Shown: positions 17,766-27,593, numbered from the stretch's first letter. The stretch is 64,000 nucleotides of DNA from Pseudomonas sp. PA15(2017) (GCF_001945395.1 NZ_MSXV01000037.1:1-64000); one strand, 5' to 3'. Numbers and translations are program-made. The notes: generated from the sequence alone by a model not told the origin.

Positions 17766-18609
17766 TCAGAACATCCAGCGCCTGCTGGCGCAGCGCAGCT
17801 TTACCGAACTTGGTGCCCGTGAGCGCGCGCGCGCGCTGCTCGATGCCGGCAGTTTTCGTGAGCTGGTCGATCCCTTCGCCCGGCTGATGTCGCCCTGGCT
17901 GCCAAAGCAGGGCATCGTCCCGCAAGCCGATGACGGCGTGGTGGTCGGCAAGGGTTCGCTCGACGGCCAACCCGCAGTGGTGATCGCCATCGAAGGCGCC
18001 TTCCAGGGCGGCAGCCTCGGGGAAGTGGGCGGCGCGAAGATCGCGGGTAGCTTGGAACTGGCCGCCGAGGACAACCGTAACGGCACGCCGACCCGCGCCG
18101 TGCTGCTGCTGGAAACCGGCGGCGTGCGCCTGCAGGAAGCCAACCTGGGCCTGGCCGCCATTGCCGAGATCCAGGCTGCCATCGTCGACCTGCGCCAGTA
18201 CCAGCCGGTTATCGGCCTGGTGGCTGGCCCGGTTGGCTGCTTCGGCGGCATGTCCATCGCCGCCGGGCTGTGCAGCTACTTGCTGGTCACCCGTGAGGCG
18301 CGCCTGGGCCTCAATGGCCCGCAAGTGATCGAGCAGGAAGCCGGGTTGGACGAATACGATTCGCGCGACCGCCCGTTCATCTGGAGCCTGACCGGTGGCG
18401 AGCAGCGCCACGCCAGCGGCCTGGTCGATGGCTATGTGGCCGATGACGTCGAGGCCATCCGCAGCGAGCTGCACGGGCTGTTCGCCAAGGGCAAGCCGGC
18501 TTGGGAGCGCAGCCGCCGCCACGCCTGGTTCCTCGAGCGCCTGCGCGCCGTTGACGCTTCCATCCAGGCCGATGCCGCTGCCGTGCGCAGTGCCTACCGG
18601 GGAGCATGA
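17758..18609 (+). CDS. mdcD: Malonate decarboxylase beta subunit
   Basis: 283-residue carboxyltransferase-fold subunit that, with MdcE, removes CO2 from malonyl-S-ACP. A crotonase-like core is seen with E-G-A-F-Q-G-G-S-L-G-E-V-G-G and the oxyanion region G-P-V-G-C-F-G-G-M-S. It overlaps mdcC by eight bases and mdcE by four (ATGA). Confidence 0.94.
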   Translation: MADQNIQRLLAQRSFTELGARERARALLDAGSFRELVDPFARLMSPWLPKQGIVPQADDGVVVGKGSLDGQPAVVIAIEGAFQGGSLGEVGGAKIAGSLELAAEDNRNGTPTRAVLLLETGGVRLQEANLGLAAIAEIQAAIVDLRQYQPVIGLVAGPVGCFGGMSIAAGLCSYLLVTREARLGLNGPQVIEQEAGLDEYDSRDRPFIWSLTGGEQRHASGLVDGYVADDVEAIRSELHGLFAKGKPAWERSRRHAWFLERLRAVDASIQADAAAVRSAYRGA

Positions 18610-19418
18610 ACATGACCACTGCACTGGAACAACGCGGCCTGCACTGGTTCAACGCCTTGGCCGGCAAGGCGCAGCCGATTTCCGGGCTGCCCGCCTCGCT
18701 GCAGGTAGCCGACGGCGAGCTGGCCGGCCAGCCGGTGCGCTATCTGGCGGTGATCGCCGATGCCGACAATCCCTTTCCCCGTGCCCGCAACGGCGAGGTC
18801 GGCCTGCTCGAAGGCTGGGGCCTGGCCCAGGCGGTCGATGAAGCCATCGAGGCGGATCGCGAAAAGGCGCACAAGCGAGCGCTGATCGCCATCGTCGACG
18901 TGCCGAGCCAGGCCTATGGCCGCCGCGAAGAAGCCTACGGCATCCATCAGGCCCTGGCCGGCGCGGTGGACGCCTATGCCCGTGCCCGCTTGGCCGGCCA
19001 TGGGGTGATCGGCTTGCTGGTCGGCAAGGCCATGTCCGGCGCCTTTCTCGCTCACGGCTACCAGGCCAATCGGCTGATTGCCCTGCGCGACGCCGGGGTG
19101 ATGGTGCATGCCATGGGCAAGGCTGCCGCCGCGCGCATCACCCTGCGCAGCGTCGACGAGCTGGAGGCGCTGGCCGCCAGCGTGCCACCAATGGCTTACG
19201 ACCTGGATAACTACGCCTCGCTCGGCCTGCTCGCCGAGGTGCTCGACGTGGAGCAGGTGACGCAGCCCACGGCGGCCGACCTGAGCCGCGTGCAGCACGC
19301 CCTGAGCCGTGCCCTGGCCGACATCGCCGCCAGCCCCCGTGATTTGCGCAACCGCCTGGGCGCCGCCAACCGCGCGGCCTCCTCGCGGGTGCGCGAATTG
19401 CTGCGCGCGCAGTGGTAG
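18606..19418 (+). CDS. mdcE: Malonate decarboxylase gamma subunit
   Basis: 270-residue partner of MdcD in the decarboxylase step. It has a carboxyltransferase-like fold, with Y-G-R-R-E-E-A-Y-G-I and G-K-A-M-S-G-A-F-L-A-H-G motifs. It starts in a four-base overlap with mdcD. The next gene, mdcG, follows after nine bases. Confidence 0.93.
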   Translation: MNMTTALEQRGLHWFNALAGKAQPISGLPASLQVADGELAGQPVRYLAVIADADNPFPRARNGEVGLLEGWGLAQAVDEAIEADREKAHKRALIAIVDVPSQAYGRREEAYGIHQALAGAVDAYARARLAGHGVIGLLVGKAMSGAFLAHGYQANRLIALRDAGVMVHAMGKAAAARITLRSVDELEALAASVPPMAYDLDNYASLGLLAEVLDVEQVTQPTAADLSRVQHALSRALADIAASPRDLRNRLGAANRAASSRVRELLRAQW

Positions 19419-19427
19419 GAGCCGATC

Positions 19428-20060
19428 ATGCATGGCCCTCGTCCACATGACCTGCTCTGGGGGCTGCGCCCCGAGCACCTGCCGCAGGAGGCACCGGCCT
19501 GGGCTCGCGCGGCTCTGGGCGGGCATGTGCCGGTGGTGGTGCGTCGTGCGCCAGCCGAGCCTGGTTGGGTCGCGGTGGGCGTACGCGGCGCTGCGCGCGA
19601 ACAACGGTATGCGGCCTGGATGCGCCTGACCGATATCAGTCGTCTGGTCAGCCCCCAGGCGGTCGCCAGGGCCGAGGGCTGGCACCGTCATGCGCAGGCG
19701 CATTGGCCAGCGCTGCGGGCGCTCAGCCAGCTGGCGCCGCGTCTCGATGCCCAGGGCCTGGCCTGGGGCGTCACCGGCAGCCTGGGCTTCGAACTGGCCA
19801 GCGGCATCGCAGCCGCGCACCCGCACAGCGATCTCGACCTGTCGCTACGCGCCCCCCACCCACTGTCTCGGGAGTGGGCCCGTAGCCTTTGCCGCCTGCT
19901 GGATGGCGCGCCGGGGCGTATCGACCTGCAACTGGAAACGTCCCAGGGCGCCGTGGCACTGCGCGAATGGGCCGACGAGGCGCCGCGTGTCCTGCTGAAG
20001 GCCCAAGGCGGTCCGCTGCTGGTCAGCGATCCGTGGCAGCTGCAGCAGGTGGCGGCATGA
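19428..20060 (+). CDS. mdcG: Phosphoribosyl-dephospho-CoA transferase (holo-ACP synthase)
   Basis: 210-residue nucleotidyltransferase that attaches the prosthetic arm to MdcC. The metal-binding motif S-D-L-D-L-S and an upstream G-V-T-G-S-L-G-F-E loop are visible. It ends in a four-base overlap with mdcH. Length fits MdcG. Confidence 0.9.
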   Translation: MHGPRPHDLLWGLRPEHLPQEAPAWARAALGGHVPVVVRRAPAEPGWVAVGVRGAAREQRYAAWMRLTDISRLVSPQAVARAEGWHRHAQAHWPALRALSQLAPRLDAQGLAWGVTGSLGFELASGIAAAHPHSDLDLSLRAPHPLSREWARSLCRLLDGAPGRIDLQLETSQGAVALREWADEAPRVLLKAQGGPLLVSDPWQLQQVAA

Positions 20061-20992
20061 GCACCTTGTGGGCCTTCCCCGGCCAAGGCGCGCAGCAGCC
20101 CGGCATGCTGCACAGCTTGCCGGCTGACCCCATCGTTGAGGCGTGCCTCGCGCAAGCCGAGGCAGTGCTTGGCCAGCCATTTGCGGAGCTGGATTCTGCC
20201 GAGGCGTTACAAAGCACCCGCGCCGTCCAGCTGTGCCTGTTGATCGCCGGGGTGGCGGGAGCGCGTCTGTTGAAGGCCCGTGGCCTGTCGGCCGATTACG
20301 TCGCCGGCCTGTCCATCGGCGCGTATGCGGCGGCGGTGGCCGCCGATGCGCTGAGTTTCGCCGATGCGCTGCGGCTGGTTGCCCTGCGTGGCCAGCTGAT
20401 GCAACAGGCGTATCCCGAGGGCTACGGCATGACGGCGATTCTCGGCCTCGACCTGAATACCATCGAGTGCCTGCTGGCCGAAGTGAATGGCCCGCTGTCG
20501 CCCGTTTTCCTGGCCAACATCAATGCCGAAAACCAGCTGGTGATCGCCGGCAGCCACATGGCGATGCAGGCCGTGGGCGCCCGCGCCCGGGCGGCCGGGG
20601 CAGGGGCGGTTAAGCCGCTGGCGGTCAGCGTGCCCTCGCATTGCGTGCTGCTCGCCGAACCGGCGGCAAGGCTGGGCGAGGCGTTCGCCGATGTCGCACT
20701 GCGGCGCCCTGCCATTCGCTACCTGAGCGGCACTACCGCGCGGCTGTTGAGCGAGCCCGAGGCCCTGCGTGACGACCTGGCCAACAACATGTGCCGGATC
20801 GTCGACTGGGCCGGCGTTCTGCAAACGGCGTTCGAGCGGGGCGTGCGCTTGCACCTCGAACTGCCGCCGGGCAGCGTGCTCAGTGGCCTGGCCCGGCGGG
20901 TGTTCGAGCCGGCAATGGTCGTCGCCTTTCAGGGCGCGCGCCTGGACACCCTGCAGGCGCTGCTGCGTCAGGAGGTGAGCGGGAGCCGATAA
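20057..20992 (+). CDS. mdcH: Malonyl-CoA:ACP transacylase of malonate decarboxylase
   Basis: 311-residue acyltransferase that primes MdcC with malonyl from malonyl-CoA. The fold resembles FabD: F-P-G-Q-G-A-Q at the N-terminus, nucleophile serine in G-L-S-I-G (FabD usually has G-H-S-L-G), and the active-site His in V-P-S-H-C. The start at 20057 overlaps mdcG (ATGA); the frame is open further upstream only as overlap. It is the last of the tightly packed mdc genes before a 251-bp gap. Confidence 0.92.
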   Translation: MSTLWAFPGQGAQQPGMLHSLPADPIVEACLAQAEAVLGQPFAELDSAEALQSTRAVQLCLLIAGVAGARLLKARGLSADYVAGLSIGAYAAAVAADALSFADALRLVALRGQLMQQAYPEGYGMTAILGLDLNTIECLLAEVNGPLSPVFLANINAENQLVIAGSHMAMQAVGARARAAGAGAVKPLAVSVPSHCVLLAEPAARLGEAFADVALRRPAIRYLSGTTARLLSEPEALRDDLANNMCRIVDWAGVLQTAFERGVRLHLELPPGSVLSGLARRVFEPAMVVAFQGARLDTLQALLRQEVSGSR

Positions 20993-21243
20993 CGACGTCC
21001 GATTGCCGAAGCACAAAAACAATAACTTCGATGCGTCAACGAGGATAACAACGATGATCGCCCACCGACGAACTCCACGCGCCATCCTTACCCCTTGCGG
21101 CCCCAACCGGCTGCTGGCCGCCGCGCACCCCAAGGCAACCGCCAAGGTGCACCCATGACGTATGCAGCGGCGCACGGCCAGGCAGCACCCATGGATGGCC
21201 GGTCGCCATCGGATGAAACCAACCAGGTGTATCGGGAGGGCGT

Positions 21244-22590
21244 ATGAGTCCGGAAATCGCAACGATCATCGGCCTGGTGATCATGTTCATCGTGGCCACG
21301 GCACTGCCCATCAACATGGGGGCCGTCGGTTTTGCATTGGCTTTCATCGTCGGCGGCATCTGGGTCGGGATGGGGGGCAAGGAGGTCCTGGCGGGCTTTC
21401 CTGCCGATCTGTTCCTGACCCTGGTCGGCATCACCTATCTGTTCGCCATCGCCCAGAAGAACGGCACCATCGACCTGCTGGTGCATTGGGCGGTCAAGGG
21501 CGTGCGCGGCCATATCGTGGCCATTCCGTGGGTGATGTTCGTCGTCACGGCAGTGCTCACCGCGTTCGGCGCGCTGGGCCCGGCGGCGGTGGCGATCATC
21601 GGGCCGGTGGCGCTGCGCTTTGCCAAGCAGTACCAGATCAACCCGCTGATGATGGGCCTGCTGGTGATTCACGGCGCCCAGGCGGGTGGCTTCTCGCCGA
21701 TCAGCGTGTATGGCGGCATCACCAATCAGGTGGTGCAGAAGGCCGGGCTGGAGGTGACAGAAATGGCCGTATTTCTCACCAGCCTTGGTTTCAACCTGCT
21801 GATGGCGTTCATCTGCTTCTTTGCCTTTGGTGGCATCGCACTGCTGCGCCGTGGACGTGCCGTGGTCGATGAGCCGTTGATCGCCGGCGTCCAGGCTTCG
21901 TCGCGCCAGTTCGCCATCGAGGGCCATGGTGCGGTGGTCAGCGCCGGTGGTGGCACCCTGTCCAATGATCCGCAGGCACTGGACGAAGTGCGCATCAACC
22001 GCGACCACCTGATCACCCTGGTCGGCCTGCTGGGCCTGGGTATCGCTGCACTGGCCTATGACCTCAACGTCGGTCTGGTGGCGATCACCGTCGCCGTGGC
22101 CATCGCGATCATCTCGCCGTCTGCGCAGAAGGGCGCGGTGGATGGCATCAGCTGGTCCACGGTACTGCTGATCAGCGGCGTGGTGACCTATGTCGCCGTG
22201 CTGCAGAAAGCCGGTGCGGTGGACTTCGTCGGCCACGGCGTCAGTGCCATCGGCATTCCGCTCCTGGGGGCGCTGCTGGTCTGCTATGTCGGTGGCATCG
22301 TCTCTGCCTTCGCGTCATCGGCGGCGGTACTGGGCGCTACGATCCCTCTTGCGGTGCCGTTCCTGATGCAGGGCCAACTCAGCGCCGCCGGGGTGATCTG
22401 CGCGCTGGCGATCTCCTCGACCGTGGTGGACGTCAGCCCGTTCTCCACCAACGGCGCGCTGGTGGTGGCGTCGGCCGCGAAGGAAGAGCGCGAAGCCCTG
22501 TTCCGTCGCTTCCTGATCTACAGCGGCCTGGTGGTGGCGTTCGGTCCGCTGCTGGCGTGGCTGCTGTTCGTGGTGCCGGGCTGGATGTAA
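21244..22590 (+). CDS. MatC-type dicarboxylate (malonate) transporter
   Basis: 448-residue inner-membrane carrier with about 11-12 hydrophobic segments and a MatC N-terminal domain of the divalent anion symporter group. Typical points are H-G-A-Q-A-G-G-F-S-P-I-S-V-Y-G and, near the end, V-D-V-S-P-F-S-T-N-G-A. Its position between mdcH and mdcR, same strand as the operon, points to malonate uptake. Many Pseudomonas carry the two-gene MdcL/MdcM carrier at this spot, so this would be an unrelated replacement. A GGGAGG Shine-Dalgarno sequence precedes the ATG. Confidence 0.85.
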   Translation: MSPEIATIIGLVIMFIVATALPINMGAVGFALAFIVGGIWVGMGGKEVLAGFPADLFLTLVGITYLFAIAQKNGTIDLLVHWAVKGVRGHIVAIPWVMFVVTAVLTAFGALGPAAVAIIGPVALRFAKQYQINPLMMGLLVIHGAQAGGFSPISVYGGITNQVVQKAGLEVTEMAVFLTSLGFNLLMAFICFFAFGGIALLRRGRAVVDEPLIAGVQASSRQFAIEGHGAVVSAGGGTLSNDPQALDEVRINRDHLITLVGLLGLGIAALAYDLNVGLVAITVAVAIAIISPSAQKGAVDGISWSTVLLISGVVTYVAVLQKAGAVDFVGHGVSAIGIPLLGALLVCYVGGIVSAFASSAAVLGATIPLAVPFLMQGQLSAAGVICALAISSTVVDVSPFSTNGALVVASAAKEEREALFRRFLIYSGLVVAFGPLLAWLLFVVPGWM

Positions 22591-22635
22591 ACCGGGGGCA
22601 GGTGACGACCGCGAGTCGTCATCTGCCATCCCGTA

Positions 22636-23553
22636 TCAGGCCGTCTGCCCCAGGCTGTACATGCGGCATTCGGCCAGCAGCGCGAGCAGATTGGGGTCGC
22701 GCTCCTTGGCTTTCAGGAATAGCACGCCGATGTGCTGCTGCAGGTGATACTTGGCCTGCAAGGGAATCAACTTGACACGGTTCTCGTACACCGCCGCGAT
22801 GCGCCCCGGCAGCAGGGCGTAGCCCACTCCCGAACTGACCATGCTGAGCAGGGTGAAGATGTCGTTCACCTGCATCGCCACCTTGGGCTCGAAGCCGGCC
22901 TGCTCGAACACCCGCGTGCCATCGCGAAAGGTCGCATAGCCCTGGGTCAGGGTGATGAAGGTGTCGTCGCAGAGATCTGCCAGGTCCACCTCGGCGTGCT
23001 CGGCGAAGGGCGAATCGTTGGGCGCTGCCAGGAAGATGTCATCGGAAAACAGTGGCAGCTGTTCGCAGTCCGGATCGCTGACGCTGTCATCCAGGGCGAT
23101 GAGAATGGCGTCCAGCTCCATGTTCTTGAGCTTGTACATCAGGTCGACGTTGGAGCCGAGGATCAGGTCGATGTTCAGCTCGCTGCGCCGCAGCTTGAGG
23201 CCCATGATCAGTTGCGGTACGGTTTTCACCGTCAGCGAATAAAGTGCGCCAAGTTTGAAACGCTCGGCCCCGAACCCCGCTGCTTCGCGGGCCAGGCGCA
23301 CCATTTCCTCGGCATCCTGGATCAGCTTCTGGGCTTTTTCTTCCAGCACATAGGCGCTTTCCAGCGGGATCAGGTTGCGCCCCTGATGCTTGAACAGCGG
23401 GCAGCGCAGCGCGTTTTCCAGCGAGTGGATGGCGCGGTGCACGCTGACGTTACTGGTGTTCAGCTCGCTGGCCGCACGGGCCAGGTTGCCGCTGCGCATG
23501 AACGCCAGGAAGATTTCCAGCTTCCTGAGCGTCAGTTCCTCATCGATCTGCAT
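22636..23553 (-). CDS. mdcR: LysR-family regulator of malonate genes
   Basis: 305-residue LysR-type regulator with an N-terminal HTH (L-R-K-L-E-I-F-L-A-F-M-R-S-G-N-L-A-R-A-A) and a substrate-binding domain from about residue 95. It converges on the transporter gene at the 3' end of the malonate operon, where MdcR is found in Pseudomonas. MdcR activates mdc transcription on malonate. The palindrome before mdcA is the likely target. Confidence 0.85.
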   Translation of the reverse strand: MQIDEELTLRKLEIFLAFMRSGNLARAASELNTSNVSVHRAIHSLENALRCPLFKHQGRNLIPLESAYVLEEKAQKLIQDAEEMVRLAREAAGFGAERFKLGALYSLTVKTVPQLIMGLKLRRSELNIDLILGSNVDLMYKLKNMELDAILIALDDSVSDPDCEQLPLFSDDIFLAAPNDSPFAEHAEVDLADLCDDTFITLTQGYATFRDGTRVFEQAGFEPKVAMQVNDIFTLLSMVSSGVGYALLPGRIAAVYENRVKLIPLQAKYHLQQHIGVLFLKAKERDPNLLALLAECRMYSLGQTA

Positions 23554-23623
23554 GGGCCAGATCCAAACCCTTGTGATATGGAAGTGGCCCGATTGGGCCG
23601 CAGATCAACCGCGCCGTGGCGAA

Positions 23624-23935
23624 TCAGCCGCAGGCGATGCGCTCGATGACTTCGGCTTCGGTGATGTCGATGTTCAGGCGCTGGGAGTCGTAGTCCAGGG
23701 TCACCATGTCGCCGGGCGACAGCACGCGGGCAGTGCGTGCGCCGGATTGCTCGCGGGCCCGTTCGACGATTTCGGCGGTGGCCACTTGGCCGAGCAGGTT
23801 CTGTGCGGCTTCGGCACTGCATTTGCCGTTGCTGTTGGCGGGTTTCGACGCCTGGGTGGATGCTGTGTCGGTCGAACTGCAGCCGGCGAGCAGGGCGAGC
23901 AAAGCGGCGCCGCCAATCAGGTGTTTGAAAGCCAT
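23624..23935 (-). CDS. I78-type peptidase inhibitor lipoprotein
   Basis: 103-residue lipoprotein. A signal peptide ends in the lipobox L-L-A-G-C, followed by a Ser/Thr/Ala-rich linker. The C-terminal half matches the inhibitor I78 family: D-S-Q-R-L-N-I and a final R-I-A-C-G. Family members inhibit serine proteases in the periplasm. The +2 residue is Ser, which favours outer-membrane sorting. No operon partner is seen; mdcR starts 70 bp beyond its stop, on the same strand. Confidence 0.75.
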   Translation of the reverse strand: MAFKHLIGGAALLALLAGCSSTDTASTQASKPANSNGKCSAEAAQNLLGQVATAEIVERAREQSGARTARVLSPGDMVTLDYDSQRLNIDITEAEVIERIACG

Positions 23936-24183
23936 TGCATGATCCTTGTATGTGAAGAGTTCGCGGTGAAGTGCGTGAGTGTGCCGTGTATCGGACTCGG
24001 TTGTCGTGCCCGTGTTCCGAATTCAGACAATCGCAGCATGCTCGCCTGGGCGGGCGACCGGTATTTTCTCGCCCATTACCGGCAGCCGATCTTGCACCGG
24101 CACGGGCAGGGGCGTCAGGCGGCTCAGCGCGCAGGGCAACATTTCTTTACAATGGCCCGCTGTTTTCAGGATCGAGGCGTACC

Positions 24184-25110
24184 GTGCAACCGGTCATTTC
24201 CATTCAGCAGTTGAACAAGACCTATGCGTCGGGCCACCCGGCGCTCAAATCCATCGACCTGGATATCCGCAAAGGCGAGATCTTCGCGCTGCTCGGCCCC
24301 AATGGGGCTGGCAAGACCACGCTGATCAGCATCATCTGCGGCATCGTCAATCCGGGCAGCGGTTCGGTCACGGTAGCTGGTCACGACATATTGCGTGACT
24401 ACCGTGCGGCCCGCTCGAAGATCGGCCTGGTGCCCCAGGAGCTGTTCAACGAAGGGTTCGAGAGCGTGTGGGCGGCGGTGCGCTTCAGCCGCGGGTTGTT
24501 CGGCAAGGCGCCGGACAACGCCTATCTTGAGCAGCTGCTGCGCGACCTGTCGCTGTGGGAGAAGAAGGACGCGCGGATCATGGAGCTGTCCGGCGGCATG
24601 AAGCGCCGAGTAATGATCGCCAAGGCGTTGTCCCACGAGCCGGAGATCCTGTTTCTCGACGAGCCCACCGCCGGCGTCGACGTCGAACTGCGCCGCAACA
24701 TGTGGGAAATGGTGCGCAAGCTGCGCGAGCGCGGGGTGACCATCATCCTCACCACTCACTACATCGAGGAGGCGGAGGAGATGGCCGACCGCATCGGCGT
24801 GATCCGCAAGGGCGAGATCATTCTGGTGCAGGACAAGGACACTCTCATGCGCCAGCTCGGCCAGAAGCAACTGACCCTACACCTGCAGCAGCCGCTCGCC
24901 GAGTTGCCGCCAGCGCTGCAGCGCGATGAGCTGCAACTGCGTGATGACGGCCATGAGCTGGTCTACAGCTTCGACGGCCAGCAGGACGACACCGGCATCG
25001 CCGAGCTGCTGCAGGCCCTGGCCCAGCACGGCATCGCCTTCAAGGACCTGCAGTCGAGCGAACGCTCGCTGGAAGATATTTTCGTCAGTCTGGTGAAGGA
25101 GCAGGCATGA
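24184..25110 (+). CDS. ABC exporter ATP-binding protein (YadG-like)
   Basis: 308-residue ATPase of the ABC-2 type. It has Walker [10 protein letters not shown], signature L-S-G-G-M-K-R-R and Walker [10 protein letters not shown]. It starts with GTG at 24184; the frame is open far upstream but without a Shine-Dalgarno or conserved sequence. It overlaps its permease gene by four bases (ATGA). The pair resembles YadG/YadH of E. coli; the substrate is unknown. Confidence 0.88.
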   Translation: MQPVISIQQLNKTYASGHPALKSIDLDIRKGEIFALLGPNGAGKTTLISIICGIVNPGSGSVTVAGHDILRDYRAARSKIGLVPQELFNEGFESVWAAVRFSRGLFGKAPDNAYLEQLLRDLSLWEKKDARIMELSGGMKRRVMIAKALSHEPEILFLDEPTAGVDVELRRNMWEMVRKLRERGVTIILTTHYIEEAEEMADRIGVIRKGEIILVQDKDTLMRQLGQKQLTLHLQQPLAELPPALQRDELQLRDDGHELVYSFDGQQDDTGIAELLQALAQHGIAFKDLQSSERSLEDIFVSLVKEQA

Positions 25111-25868
25111 ATTTCTACGCGATCCGCGCCATCTACCTGTTCGAGCTGGCGCGCACCTGGCGCACCGTGCTGCAGAGCATCGCCACGCCGGTGATTACCA
25201 CCTCGCTGTACTTCGTGGTGTTCGGCTCGGCCATCGGCTCGAGCATGACCCAGGTGCACGGCGTCAGTTACGGCGCCTTCATCATTCCCGGCCTGATCAT
25301 GCTGGCGCTGCTGACCGAGAGCATTTCCAACGCCTCGTTCGGCATCTACATGCCCAAGTATTCGGGAACCATCTACGAAGTGCTGTCGGCGCCGATTTCC
25401 TACCTGGAGATTCTCGTCGGTTACGTCGGCGCGGCGGCCACCAAGTCCATCGTGCTCGGTTTGATCATCCTCGCCACGGCGCGGCTGTTCGTCGATTTCG
25501 AGATTCTGCATCCGCTGTGGATGCTGGCCTTCCTGGTGCTCACGGCGCTGACCTTCAGCCTGTTCGGCTTCATCATCGGCGTGTGGGCCGATGGCTGGGA
25601 AAAGCTGCAGATCGTCCCGGCGCTGATCGTCACGCCGCTGACCTTTCTCGGCGGCAGTTTCTACTCGATCAGCATGCTGCCGCCGGTATGGCAGACGGTG
25701 ACCCTGTTCAACCCGGTGGTGTACCTGATCAGCGCGTTCCGCTGGAGCTTCTACGGCGTGTCGGACGTCAACGTGATGGTCAGCCTGGGCATGATCCTGG
25801 GCTTTCTGCTGGTCTGCATTCTGACCGTGGGGTGGATTTTCAAAACAGGTTATCGCCTGAAAAGTTGA
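25107..25868 (+). CDS. ABC-2 type permease (YadH-like)
   Basis: 253-residue inner-membrane protein with six hydrophobic segments and the ABC-2 permease motif around [10 protein letters not shown] and [12 protein letters not shown]. It forms the channel for the ATPase encoded just upstream. Its stop codon lies inside the first bases of a decayed repeat element (25864 onward). Confidence 0.88.
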   Translation: MNFYAIRAIYLFELARTWRTVLQSIATPVITTSLYFVVFGSAIGSSMTQVHGVSYGAFIIPGLIMLALLTESISNASFGIYMPKYSGTIYEVLSAPISYLEILVGYVGAAATKSIVLGLIILATARLFVDFEILHPLWMLAFLVLTALTFSLFGFIIGVWADGWEKLQIVPALIVTPLTFLGGSFYSISMLPPVWQTVTLFNPVVYLISAFRWSFYGVSDVNVMVSLGMILGFLLVCILTVGWIFKTGYRLKS

Positions 25869-25930
25869 AAAAGCTGCTGCGCGTCGGCCCTGCTGCGTTA
25901 AAAACAGGCTCGCATGATCCTAGCTCGCGA
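25864..25930 (+). repeat. Decayed copy of the GTTGAAAAA/GTTAAAAACAG element
   Basis: Shares GTTGAAAAA, then about 30 bp later GCGTTAAAAACAG, with the 140-bp palindromic element at 50432-50571 in the same order and spacing, but lacks the closing arm. It sits directly at the stop of the ABC permease gene. Confidence 0.5.
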
Positions 25931-26009
25931 GCTTTTCGTCAGTGTTGAAGGGTGGGTTCCGAGCTTTTTTCATGCCATTATCCGGCGCAGAAGAATGCCG
26001 AGAATGCCC

Positions 26010-26612
26010 ATGCTGGACGAGTTACTCCAACGCGTTCGTGGTTACAGCCCACGTTTCATGGAAACCCAGGAGGGCTTTCCCGAAGCGGCGGTGCTGGTGC
26101 CCATCACCCGCAGCGACGAGCCCGAAGTGGTGCTCACGTTGCGCGCCAGCGGCCTGTCCACCCACGGTGGCGAAGTCGCCTTTCCCGGTGGCCGGCGTGA
26201 TCCGGAGGACCGTGATCTGATCGAAACCGCCCTGCGCGAAGCCGAGGAGGAAATCGGCCTGCCGCCCGGGCTGGTGGAGATCGTCGGCCCGCTGGGCACC
26301 TTGGTTTCCCGGCACGGTATTCAGGTCACGCCTTACGTCGGCGTGGTACCGGATTTCGTCGATTACCAGGCCAACGATGGCGAGATCGCCGCAGTGTTCT
26401 CGGTGCCGCTGGTATTCTTCCGCGACGACCCCCGCGAAGTCACCCATCGCATCGATTACCTCGGGCAAAGCTGGTACGTGCCGAGCTATCGCTATGGCGA
26501 ATACAAGATCTGGGGGCTGACGGCGATCATGCTGGTTGAGCTGGTCAACCTGGTTTACGACGCTGACATCGACATGCGCCGCCCGCCCGAGCACTACATT
26601 CACCTCAAGTGA
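26010..26612 (+). CDS. NUDIX hydrolase, probable coenzyme A pyrophosphatase
   Basis: About 200 residues. The NUDIX box is G-G-R-R-D-P-E-D...[13 protein letters not shown], and the preceding [20 protein letters not shown] is the extra motif of CoA pyrophosphatases (NudL group). It should split CoA or related nucleotides. Start choice is uncertain: ATG at 26010 or 25995. A gamma-carbonic anhydrase gene follows after 22 bp and is probably in the same transcript. Confidence 0.85.
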   Translation: MLDELLQRVRGYSPRFMETQEGFPEAAVLVPITRSDEPEVVLTLRASGLSTHGGEVAFPGGRRDPEDRDLIETALREAEEEIGLPPGLVEIVGPLGTLVSRHGIQVTPYVGVVPDFVDYQANDGEIAAVFSVPLVFFRDDPREVTHRIDYLGQSWYVPSYRYGEYKIWGLTAIMLVELVNLVYDADIDMRRPPEHYIHLK

Positions 26613-26634
26613 ACCTGCCTGCGAGACTTCCGTC

Positions 26635-27159
26635 ATGAAATACCGCCTGGGCAAAGCCCGCGTCGAACAGCATCCGCAAAGCTGGATCGCCCCCAACGCC
26701 ACGGTGATTGGCAACGTGCGTCTGGATGAAGGCGCCAGCGTGTGGTTCGGCGCCGTGCTGCGTGGTGACAATGAACTCATTCATATCGGCCAGAACAGCA
26801 ACGTGCAGGACGGCGCGGTGATGCACACCGATCCGGGCTCGCCGCTCACCCTGGGCACCGGCGTGACCGTTGGCCACAACGCCATGCTGCATGGCTGCAC
26901 GGTGGGCGATTACAGCCTGGTCGGCATCAACGCCGTGGTGCTCAACGGTGCGCGTATCGGTAAGCACTGCATCATTGGCGCCAACGCGCTGATCGCCGAG
27001 GGCAAGGAAATTCCCGATGGCTCGCTGGTGGTGGGCTCGCCGGGCAAGGTGGTGCGTGAGCTCACCGAGCCGCAGAAAAAGATGCTCGAGGCCGGTGCCG
27101 CTCACTACGTGCACAACGCCAAGCGCTACGCCGCCGAACTGGCCGAGCAGGACGACTGA
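26635..27159 (+). CDS. Gamma-carbonic anhydrase family protein
   Basis: 174-residue left-handed beta-helix protein of the YrdA/PaaY-like group, with hexapeptide repeats ([17 protein letters not shown]). Metal-ligand histidines are seen in V-M-H-T-D and V-G-H-N-A-M-L-H. Real carbonic anhydrase activity is unproven for most members. Its stop overlaps the next gene by one base. Confidence 0.88.
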   Translation: MKYRLGKARVEQHPQSWIAPNATVIGNVRLDEGASVWFGAVLRGDNELIHIGQNSNVQDGAVMHTDPGSPLTLGTGVTVGHNAMLHGCTVGDYSLVGINAVVLNGARIGKHCIIGANALIAEGKEIPDGSLVVGSPGKVVRELTEPQKKMLEAGAAHYVHNAKRYAAELAEQDD

Positions 27160-27350
27160 TGCAGACCCTCGAACGCCCGGTCGCCTCGCCCTGCGTGCAT
27201 GTCTGTGCGCTGGACGAAGAAGACATCTGCATCGGTTGCCAGCGCAACGTCGACGAGATCACCCGCTGGAGCCGCATGGCAAACGACGAGCGTCGTCAGG
27301 TGCTGCAGCTTTGCCACGAGCGGGCCCGCGACAAGGGCATTTTGCTTTAA
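27159..27350 (+). CDS. DUF1289 family protein
   Basis: 63-residue protein with the DUF1289 cysteine pattern: S-P-C-x-x-x-C and D-I-C-I-G-C-Q-R, four cysteines that may hold a metal or cluster. W-S-R-M and E-R-R-Q-V follow as in the family. It is coupled to the upstream gene by a TGATG overlap. Function is unknown. Confidence 0.85.
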   Translation: MQTLERPVASPCVHVCALDEEDICIGCQRNVDEITRWSRMANDERRQVLQLCHERARDKGILL

Positions 27351-27389
27351 GGATCTGTTCACGGTCTTTTTAAGCGACATCAATAGTCT

Positions 27390-27475
27390 GCTACAAGGCA
27401 GAAGCGGCCGCTCGCTGATCCACTGTGGGAGCGCGCCATGCGCGCGAAAAATCGCGGGCATGGCCCGCTCCCACA
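27390..27475 (+). repeat. REP-like palindromic repeat (GTGGGAGC family)
   Basis: Conserved lead (GCTACAAGGCAGAAGCGGCC...GATCCAC) followed by a palindrome with exact arms TGTGGGAGCG and CGCTCCCACA, 52 bp overall. The same unit recurs near 29.0, 29.2, 48.8 and 57.7 kb. The gap 27351-27593 holds nothing else. Confidence 0.8.
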
Positions 27476-27593
27476 AATACTCCACCAATGGCCTCTCCCG
27501 CCCCTCTGCAGTCCAAAGAGATGAATTCAAGCCAGAAAACGCGGGTAGGCATCTAACAGGATGCGCTGCCTTTGGCGCATCCCTGCTCATTGT

